Below, piece by piece: positions 55,848-64,000 of a DNA stretch of 64,000 bases. Each line of letters opens with the position of its first letter. Position 1 is the stretch's first letter. The stretch covers positions 39,102,782 through 39,166,781 of the forward strand of contig OZ022258.1 of NCBI GenBank assembly GCA_963978905.1. Reading direction: 5' to 3'. The translations under genes and the position numbers were made by a program. Source of the stretch: Trichostrongylus colubriformis. Lineage: Eukaryota; Nematoda; Chromadorea; Rhabditida; Trichostrongylidae. A model generated the notes under the pieces. The model saw only the letters and a list, made by a program, of their open reading frames with translations, ran no database searches and was not told the origin of the DNA.

Positions 55848-56700
55848 AAGTCTGAGCTGCACTCTGGTCAGTGACGGCTATTCAAATGTGTTGGAGGGGA
55901 TTTTCCTTAAATTCAAGCGAGGTTTTCTCCCAGTTTTTCGTGCTTTCGAATAAGGAAATTTTTCGACTCTTCTCCTTTTTAAGGATTATGATGTGATTGA
56001 ATGTTCCTTTTTCTATACAAGAAGCCGTCTAAAAGCGTCCATCCACTCTTTGAAGATGGCGAAAAATGAAGTGGAATGTAGGCAAGCCTGCTTTGAGAGC
56101 CGCTAGGCATCTAACCTCATCCAAACTTAAAAGCACGCTGAGGCAACCACCTGAGGTTAAATGCAGTGCCTGGCCACAAGAATGTTCTGAGGATTTAGAT
56201 GCGATATTGTGTTACGACTAATGTTGCAAAATTAAAAAATGGTGAGCAAGGCTAACATGGTCGAAGAGCGAGGGATATGAGCATGAAAGAGATGGCAAAA
56301 GCATCGAAGCAGAAATACCACTCTCCAGTGACCTCCGCTGTAGTTAAGAATTGATTACGATGAAAGTCACCGGGATTGGCACCTCCCCATTTAAACGAAT
56401 TTTCTAAGAGCGTTTTCAACAAATCTCATTGTGTAATTAGAGAATGAACGGAAATTTTATATCACAGTGCATCGGGGCAAAGACGCTGCACTGTAGTGTT
56501 TTGCCGTTTTCCTTCATTACAGGCACAGTCAGAACACTCGTCGAGTCGAAGCACAGCAGCATTTACGTTATTTACAATACCTTTACTTGAAACACAATTA
56601 AACCATAATATAAACCATAATATTTATGAAGCTTGAATTGTCTTAGCGATGAGATGTGGAGGCGTCTGTTCGGATACTTTGCAAATCAAGAGCTTCGAGC

Positions 56701-56752
56701 CATCTTCAGGCCTCTGAAGAAGACGAGAAGGTCGAAACGTTAGGTCAATAAA
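56701..56752 (+). repeat. Hairpin motif, copy 2
   Basis: CATCTTCAGGCCTCTGAAGA then AGAC-GAGAA-GGTC, CGAAACGTTAGGTC and AATAAA. Same arrangement as 54611-54658: shared TTCAGGC, a variable short stem-loop, CGAAA, GGTC/TGCC, AATAAA. Confidence 0.55.
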
Positions 56753-56789
56753 GGTTCCACTTCTAACCTCGTGTTGGCATACAAAAGAA

Positions 56790-57830
56790 AAACAATCGAC
56801 AACTATGCCAAGGTTTCAACAAGGGAGAACATGGAAGCTCAAACAGCTCCTTTCTTACAGAGCTTTCTTGATCGTGTCTGACCACTGGGTCGGCAATCGT
56901 CTAGGTGTACGTTTGACGTCTCGAGGAATCCACAACCGCTTTGGTCCGACTGTCATCGCGGTATCGCATGACGTGTTTGCCCATTAAATCGTCGATTTCG
57001 TGGCAAAAACGGTGATGTCCCTAATCTTCGATGGTTGACGTATTTTGAAACTCCTCATCTCCCTCTGCATCTGCTTGTATCAGGATACTGTGAGCATCGT
57101 CCTCTTGATTGGATGACGCCGACGGCATGTTCTTCCTTCAAACATAGGGCCCTAGCCTGCGAGGTATACGTCAGGGCAGGATGGACGGCAGAGTCGTATA
57201 TATGGCTGCGGAGCTGGATGTTCTTCGCCTTCTTCACTACTAACCGATGGTCTCGAAGGCTCTCTAAGCCGTTCTTTTCCTGTTGTTCCACTGTGATGCT
57301 ATGTCCTTCAACATGCTGATGGAACATACAGTTATACTCGTTCCGTTGAGCGTGAATGCAGCATTAGACAGTAACCCGTTCCTCATAAACATCGTCATCG
57401 TTAGGTTCAGCTGTGAACCGATTTTTTCACACTCGCAGTCGAAATCAGCTAGCATTCGCTCCGTTTGCTAAACTGTCGGTGCTATGAGTACGATGTCGTT
57501 AGCGAAGCGTAGGTGATGTAAATGACAACCATCGACCTTCACTGCCATGCCTTCCCATTTCAGTTGATGCATGACCTTTTCAAGAGCGGCGATGAAAATT
57601 CAGACATGATAGTTTTGTCCTGTCGAACCCTTCCGCCCATGGAGATGGTTATCTCTATGTAGAATGGTGTAATTCTGGTCGTGAAGTTGCTATAGAGCTC
57701 AAGAAGCACTCTGATGTAGTGAGTAGTACATTTAAGATTACCATGGCTTCAATAACCGCTTCTGTCTCAAAGAGTCGAAGGATCGTCCTTACCGAGTGGC
57801 CTCTCTTGTTGGAAGGATCTCGAGCTGTTA
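56790..57830 (-). mobile_element. RTE-type LINE fragment (reverse transcriptase C-terminal half)
   Basis: Minus-strand reading shows HLHHLRFANDIVLIAP near 57500 (FAND in place of the catalytic FADD), LNLTMTMFMRNGLLSNAAFT, TLNGTSITVCSISML, NIQLRSHIYDSAVHPALTYT, then IPRDVKRTPRRLPTQWSDTI near 56890. These are the C-terminal RT, thumb and tail blocks of RTE elements. Frame changes and the missing endonuclease show it is a truncated, dead copy. Confidence 0.75.
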
Positions 57831-59935
57831 GGTGCCAAGGCTTTGTGGCGCCACCCTAGGTGGCGGATAGGGGGGTAATCGCGCAGGCTAAAAGCCACCA
57901 TGTACTTGCCTCAAACGCGGGTAGGTTCAGGTGATGGACGTTTTTCCCTCGCTATACTGTTTTAAACCCTCTGTATTCAAGCAGACGTTTCGTATTCTGC
58001 ATTCGGTCTGGCTGAAAGCTTGCATTCTAAGGGTCGGTATTCGGATGGGAGGCCGTTCGGGGTGGTCTCAAATAATTAAGCCACACAATCGCAATAGCCT
58101 GATCAACTAGCGTCTACGACAGAGCCCTGTAAGCTACTCGTGACTTCTCTTGTTGCCGTGAACAGCAACAAGGATGAGCCTAGCCTCATACCCCTAAACC
58201 TGAGGTCCAAATTCGGTAGCGTTGAGTAAGGGCGCTCGGGAGGGGCTGCTACAATCTCAAAGCTATAACAGGCTGCCTAGATCGAAAAAGACTAAGATGG
58301 CGATCTGTGCTTTCAACACGAATCCTTGCATCTGAGGCCAGTATCAAAAATATGATGTCACAAGCCAAGTTGATCAAGACGTCATCGGACTGACTGAGAC
58401 AGGAAGGCATCGCTCGCTACATGCCGTTTACGATACAATAGAAAAACGATCCTTAGAGCATGCGACAGAAGAGGCGATTGCACTGTGGACGTTTTCTTCA
58501 ACACGTACTTGGCCATGAACATTGTTTCGTACAAAAATCTGGCAACTCGAACCAGGCCTTGACGATGTGGTTTTATTTTGGCTTTGACCACCTTCGTCGC
58601 CTACGCATGAACATCAAGCTATGACGAGGACATGGTCTTATAAGGATTCGGAGAAGTCATATAAGGGAGACCACATCTTCTCCAAGGTCATCGCCGGCGA
58701 TTCCACGTCTACGCGGCTTCAGTAGAACGAATAACGAACATCACACCGGGACTCACGTAACGGAATGGAGTGAGCAGCCCGAGATGCTAACTGAATTCAT
58801 TATGTTGATCAACTTCATCCGGTCTATCTCACAATTTAGGAAACCCTCTCATCTGCGATGGACTTTTGAGGCAGTCGGTGGACAATCTGAACAATTTCAT
58901 CATCTTCGATCGAAGGTTTTGCCTGACCGACCTCGATGTTCTACTCGGGATCAGGCCATCGACTCATCCTCTCGAGATCCCTTTTTCCGAAACCTGGAGT
59001 GAGTGCCGCAAAATTCAAGAAACGAGGACTTGAAACAATCATCAACTGAAAACACTACGCTTCTCGCTCCGATGTGTGGAAGGGTTCCATTATCGAAAAC
59101 ATGACGAGGAGTAAACCCGGCTCGTTGGACATTTTCGTGATTGTGACACGAGGGTAGAGAGAAGTTGAATGCCCCTAGAACGCGACCCTCTTCGAAAACT
59201 CTCGAACTCATGTGCCAACTCTGAGCAACACAAGCTGGAGGTGATTACCAACTGAAGTTCGCGCTTGGGAAGCAGTGCAGAGAGACGATAAAAGAAGATC
59301 TCAAGGCAAGAAGAGCAGCAACGCTAGCTCAAGCAGCAGAGGCTGGGGAGGGGCATCCGCAATGCCCGTTGATGTTTCACCAGTTGTAGGTTCAAACGAT
59401 CGGTCTCCGACGTCCAGAAGGTACATTTACTGCTTCTCAGAGGGCAATGGAGAAGGTCATCTACAACTTCTACTTTTCAGTATAATAAATGCTATAAATC
59501 GCCTTAAACCGTCCACAGTTTACCTAGGAGAAATCTGATGCAGGATGGATACGTCGTTCTTTCAGTTCCTCCTTGTAAAGTTCGACTCTATATTCCGTCG
59601 GTGAAGAATGGTACAACAGCCAGCCCTACAGGATCAGACTGAAACATCTGAAGCCATCGTCGAAACTTTTGCAGGTTCTCCATACGTTACTAAGAATACA
59701 AGGTACTTACCTCATGAAAAACCAGGAGAACTGTGTTAATATAGAATAATGGGGATCCACACGACATTGGCAACTATTGTCCAATCTCCCTTCTGTCTGC
59801 AATCTACACGCTCTCACTCGAGACATATTGAATAGAATTGATAGAACTCCAGATAAAAGACAGAAAGACGATTACTTTAAAGAGCCCAGTTCAATCGTTC
59901 ATCAGGCTCACTAAAGTGTGGCAAGAGTACAAAAT
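57831..59935 (+). mobile_element. RTE-type LINE fragment (5' region, endonuclease, start of RT), opposite orientation
   Basis: The + strand begins with a GGTGCCAAGGCTTTGTGGCG-type 5' region, then endonuclease blocks MAICAFNTNPC, QDVIGLTETGRHRSLHAV, DHIFSKVIAGDSTS, then SQRAMEKVIYNFY near 59440, VPPCKVRLYIPSVKNGTTAS near 59590 and a decayed NYRP-like block near 59780. It stops before the catalytic RT motif. Numerous stops; inactive. It is head-to-head with the neighbouring RTE fragment. Confidence 0.75.
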
Positions 59936-61037
59936 GCCGTTAGACTGATCCCTTTTCCTTTATTGATTTGCGTCAGCTATGTTTATTCATGTGGCTTGCT
60001 TAGTTTCAGCCACTTCATGTAGACGTTCTTTGGAACATTGCTGAATGAAATGTATTCCGTAATTTTTCTAATGTGTTTGATCAGAACGGCGGGACATGGC
60101 TAAGTGCTTCCAGCACCTTGTTGAACTAAAGACAAAATGTTCACTCATGAAGTGAATCGTTTGCTCAAAAGAACAGTGTCTCTCGTATAAGAAGTCTGAA
60201 ATACATGCATTTCCTCTGAGGAATACCTTAAGCGTATGATAAGGCGCATCAATAGAGTCTCTATCACTATTGACTCTTCACACAGCCACCCTTAATCGAC
60301 TGAAATGAACGTCGATAGCTGCCCTTCTTCATCTACTCTTATCTTGCACTGGATAAACTATTTGGCAAGCTGATGTAAGCACGCTTTTTTCACGAAAATT
60401 TAGCGGGTCTCTATCTATATCTAGAAACAGCTTGTCATTTGAATGCAGAATTCTTAAATAGTGAACTGGAGTGAGATAAGGCATAACACGGATCAGCTGC
60501 ATCTAACTTCAATGTGCGCGCGTTCAGAAAATTCAGCGGAAGTTGATGATTGGGCAAACACAGGCAGACAGACGAGAAGCAGACCGTACTCAGCAATTTG
60601 CTGTCGCGTGACAGTGTTTCACTGTTTTTCCAGCTGTTGTAAATATACGGGTAATATCAGGTAGGCAGTGACATCAGATGGCTATAAAATGGAAGTGAGA
60701 GCGATGCAACATATCCCTCCTCATTCAATCGTTCCATATCACCTTCGGTTGTCATAACTCACGTAGACTTCAGGCATATGACTGCCTTTTTAAAAGCACC
60801 CTTCCTTCTACTCGTGGAGTTCACGTCAATCGTATAAATTTATGCAAGGTAAAAATGATTCAAAAAAAGTAAAAAATGGTCGATTGAGCGTGGACCGAAT
60901 AAGCATGCTATCACTAAGAATGCCTATTCGTTATGTGACATCCAGTATTAATATTTATTAGTTTTATTATTCGAGATTGCACTACCGCAATAGCTTCTTT
61001 CAATCAGGCCCGCCCTGTTCAACGCTGCAGAGGTGAA
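59936..61037. other. Intergenic, upstream of the astacin gene
   Basis: AT-rich, short frames only. The sequence GTTCAACGCTGCAG ends seven bases before the first astacin ATG and could be a trans-splice or 5'UTR acceptor. No TATA-type element is claimed. Confidence 0.4.
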
Positions 61038-63941
61038 ATGTCATATTACAGAATGAGGCTTATATTCCTCATCTTATTATTGTTTGTTGCCGCGGGTGGA
61101 TTGTCCGAAGGAAGTCTTTTGAGTAAAGTGGTTTCTGGAGTGAAAAACGTCGGCGCAAAAATCAAGAATGTATCGATTGTGGGATATGGAAAGGTTCGAT
61201 TTATTCTTCAATAATTCCTTGTTCACTGATTGCCCAGTTAGGTCGATTTTTCTACTTTTTTGAATCTGTGAGTGTTTTTTGCATACTCTTTCTAATAATT
61301 TTAGCTCACCAATGCTACGTCTTTCCTCAAACTCCGTAGCAAGCTCAGCAACTTGAAGAGTAAGTTAGTAAGGACAATCAAGCAAACGCCGCAACGCGTG
61401 AAAGCGCTCATGGAGAAGTTAAAGGTAATGTTCATAAGCTATTGAACACGTTTCATGACACAAAGCACATTACTCATATATTAAGGAATGACCTTCGAAA
61501 GTGAGTGACTGTGTATCAAGCTTACTCGGAGATGGGATGTGAGCTGGTGCAATAGCAGATAGAATCAAAATTACTCAATTTTACAGAACATGAGAGCGTG
61601 GTTCTTCGATAGGGACAAAATCAATCCGGAAGGCGACACCATCACCGATATCAATAATAACACTGGCATCACCGATGATGTGTATCAGGGTGACATGGTT
61701 TTGACAGAGTACGTCCAACAAACTGCACAAATCAAAATTTTATGGAGTGTTTTTGTAGAGAACAAATTGAAGAGATCAACCAGGATACAGACGAGCAGCT
61801 TGCTGAGATGAATTCCTCATCAACTCCGAATCCACGTAGAAAACGTCAAGCGCTTGTAGACCAAAAGTATCCAGCAAATATATGGAGCGAGGGGGTGAAC
61901 TACTACTTCCATCCTTCTGCTAGTAAGTGCTTTCATGATTGATAAGGTGCATATAAAGTAACCACAGCCACCAAACTGCAGGTATGAAGGTGCGAAGGGT
62001 CTTTACGAAAGCAGCAGCACTGTGGGAGAAGGATACCTGCGTCAAATTTGTTCAAAACGAAAGAGGTAAAATTAATTACGGGTAATGAGGATAATATGAT
62101 ATGAGGCCTCTTTTTTCAGTCATTTCAGCGATGAAATGATTACTGTGGTCGTACATATGCAGATATCATTGCGTTTATCAATATTGTGTAGCAAAAGAGG
62201 ATCAATAATGACTTCAAATTCCCTTTCGGTTTCAGCAGATGCTCGGATAATGGTGGCCGGAGGAGCCGGCTGCAGTAGTAACGTGGGAAGGATCGGCCGC
62301 GAACAGAAAATTTCGTTGGGAGGCGGTTGTGAGACGGTAGGCATCGCTTCGCACGAGATTGGTCACTCTCTTGGACTTTTCCACACCCACTCCCGAACTG
62401 ATCGTGACGACTATATCGATATAGCCATAGACCTTGTCACGGTGAGTGTTTAGCAAATATTCACGAATGTTTTAACCCTACGCAGTAAGAGCAATGAGTC
62501 ATCGCTCGTTAGATTTGAAGGAACTACTTGAAAATGTAAAGGTCAGACTGCTGTGCAAAAGCTCGATGTACCCTGTGAAAGCTGAGATGCTGCAAGCAGT
62601 GCAACCCTGAAAAGTAATTAGGAGTTATCAAAAACCTAGGAATGAAATCATCAATCTGTTTTTGTGATGGAATGTTTTCACAGCCCTGCATCGCTAACGT
62701 ATTGATCCAGAGCACGCGCACCTATGATAAGTAGCGGGCACACCCAACACACAATGATTCCACTCGTAGAAGAGATCACCTAAAGGACACCTGCCAATCA
62801 GCCAGAATGCATAATTACATCCATAACTGTAAGTTATGCCCTCACCGCTTTTCGTTAACCCATGATTTATTTCACAATCGAAGTACTTCGCCGTATTGTC
62901 GCCGTATTGGACGCCCAAGTCATAGCGAAAAATTCTCATAGAAATGAAGTCTCGCAGTGCTTTGGACAAGAAAAGGCGCTTTCTGTAAAATCCATTGAGT
63001 TGAATTCGTTTATCCTCAACCAGCATCTTTATGTGGTCTAGTTTTTGGCGGAATCTGTTTCGAGAAGTGTATTTCGCAGTAGATCCCAATATGCAATGGT
63101 TGGAAGCGCCATAACCATGTGCACTAGATTTCAAATTGACGGAGCAGTGAACCCTATTCATATAAAGATATGCATGTACCTGAGCGATAAATAACAGTCT
63201 TTTTTTTCATATCACTTTCGTAAATGATTTCAACAAAGAGACGGAGGATAGAACCAGCAATTATCATGTGAAGTACGACTATGGTAGTATTATGCACTAT
63301 GGTGGATCAGTGTATGTTTGAATTCATGATGGATCAGAACAGTGTTTCATTTTTGCAAACCAGCTATTACGTTTGTACTAAAGAAGAAATTATCTCAGTT
63401 TCACTAGCAAAAGGTTTCAGGACAGAAATGATTATGAAGTTAATTACATCTACTAATTTAATTTTATTAACAGTGGAGCAAAATTCATTGCAAAAGGCCG
63501 ACCAACAATTGTACCGAAAGATGAAATGTATCAATCGACTCTGGGATCTCCATTCATCTCGTTCACCGATCTCTCCCTTATCAATGAACACTACCACTGC
63601 AAAGGTTCGACGTACTCCATTCAAAATACCTCACAAAAGTTACCGGTCTACCAGAAAATACACACATTTCTCGCCAGCTAATATAGGAGCAGGATATTAT
63701 TCAATGATTCGTCCCATTCAGCATAACCTGATCATTTAGTTTCAATCGCGCTGATATTATAGAGCCAAGTACATGCAACGCGGAATACAGTGACAGTTAT
63801 CGTCTTTTCTAATTACATGATTCAGAAAAATGCGTTCCTGATAAATCAGCTAAGTGCCAGATGGGCGGATTTCCTCATCCTCAAGACTGTCAGAGGTGCA
63901 TCTGTCCTGGAGGTTACGGTGGAAATCTTTGCAACGAAAGA
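61038..63941 (+). CDS. Secreted astacin metalloprotease (M12A), 3' end outside window
   Basis: A zinc endopeptidase of the astacin/NAS family. Exons: 61038-61193, 61305-61424, 61587-61708, 61759-61922, 61982-62065, 62236-62441, 63211-63311, 63474-63604, 63826-63941, continuing off the window. The product starts with a signal peptide (MRLIFLILLLFVAAGG, second in-frame ATG at 61053), a Lys-rich propeptide of about 150 residues, and a furin-type site NPRRKRQA. The mature domain has NYYFHPSAS, the zinc/catalytic motif SHEIGHSLGLFHTHSRTDRD, and the Met-turn YDYGSIMHYGG. An EGF-like module follows (GGFPHPQDCQRCICPGGYGG). In NAS proteins CUB or TSP1 domains often come next. The exon 6-7 junction is odd: spacing to the Met-turn fits the family only if the exon starts at 63211, where the intron ends TTTTTTTCAT instead of CAG. 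All other junctions are GT-AG. The gene may therefore be damaged, or the base may be an error. Confidence 0.85.
62694..63161 (-). other. Antisense 155-codon open frame in astacin intron 6
   Basis: A Met-to-stop frame opposite to the host gene, with balanced composition and seven cysteines (for example DCEINHGLTKSGEGITYSYG, CPLGDLFYEWNHCVLGVPA). No signal peptide, family or flanking exon was recognised. It could be a nested gene, an exon of one, or chance; it is listed as an observation rather than a gene call. Confidence 0.25.
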
Positions 63942-64000
63942 GTGAGCCAAAACAAAACGCGAATGTGTAATAACCAGATTGAAACAAGCATTAATTCCAG

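Larger units (their letters stand above)
53312..56700. other. Intergenic; repeats only
   Basis: No gene recognised. Contains a hairpin motif at 54611-54658 and a possible TIR pair at 55197-55847. A GAATAATAAATTC stretch with an AATAAA at 54176-54181 could be the kinase polyadenylation signal but is about 870 bp from the stop. Confidence 0.45.

Overview
The window looks like a nematode nuclear contig, most likely a clade V strongylid such as a hookworm. This is inferred. The basis is genes split into small exons, intron ends close to TTTTCAG, an acceptor just upstream of a start codon that would suit spliced-leader trans-splicing, an astacin metalloprotease, and a load of RTE, CR1-like, mariner and TTAA-flanked foldback repeats. 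Nothing bacterial is present: no operons, CRISPR, tRNA or rRNA genes were found.

Four protein-coding genes can be built exon by exon, all on the + strand. (1) 590-19515: a carnitine palmitoyltransferase 1-type enzyme, 19 exons and about 672 codons in the window, with the N-terminus upstream of the window. (2) 29209-34857: a complete Fas apoptotic inhibitory molecule (FAIM) homologue, six exons, 183 codons. (3) 47775-53311: a doublecortin-like/CaMK-type Ser/Thr kinase domain, seven exons, 5' end not found. (4) 61038 to beyond 63941: a secreted astacin protease with a furin-type site, zinc motif and Met-turn, running into an EGF-like module and off the right edge. Exon phases agree throughout except at one astacin junction, where the expected AG acceptor reads AT.

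The genes are separated and their introns inflated by repeats. The CPT introns hold foldback MITEs, mariner debris and an antisense CR1-like LINE (about 12361-16300). The 19.5-29 kb interval holds a 1.1-kb long-TIR element, a broken mariner, a Tc1-like MITE and a head-to-head mariner palindrome. FAIM introns hold an inverted gene-fragment duplication, a mariner remnant and two TTAA-flanked elements sharing one TTAA. The 35-42 kb interval holds an inactivated RTE element with a MITE inserted in it, a near-perfect 194-bp palindrome and another foldback. The 53.3-61 kb interval holds two RTE remnants in opposite orientations and two hairpin motifs.

The four genes (mitochondrial fatty-acid import, apoptosis regulation, cytoskeletal-type kinase, secreted protease) do not form a recognisable pathway or operon; they look like ordinary neighbours. 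I found no convincing new multi-gene system. The most interesting items are the mutated astacin acceptor, the family of TTAA-flanked palindromes, the inverted duplication in FAIM intron 1, the mariner-derived palindrome and the paired hairpin motifs.
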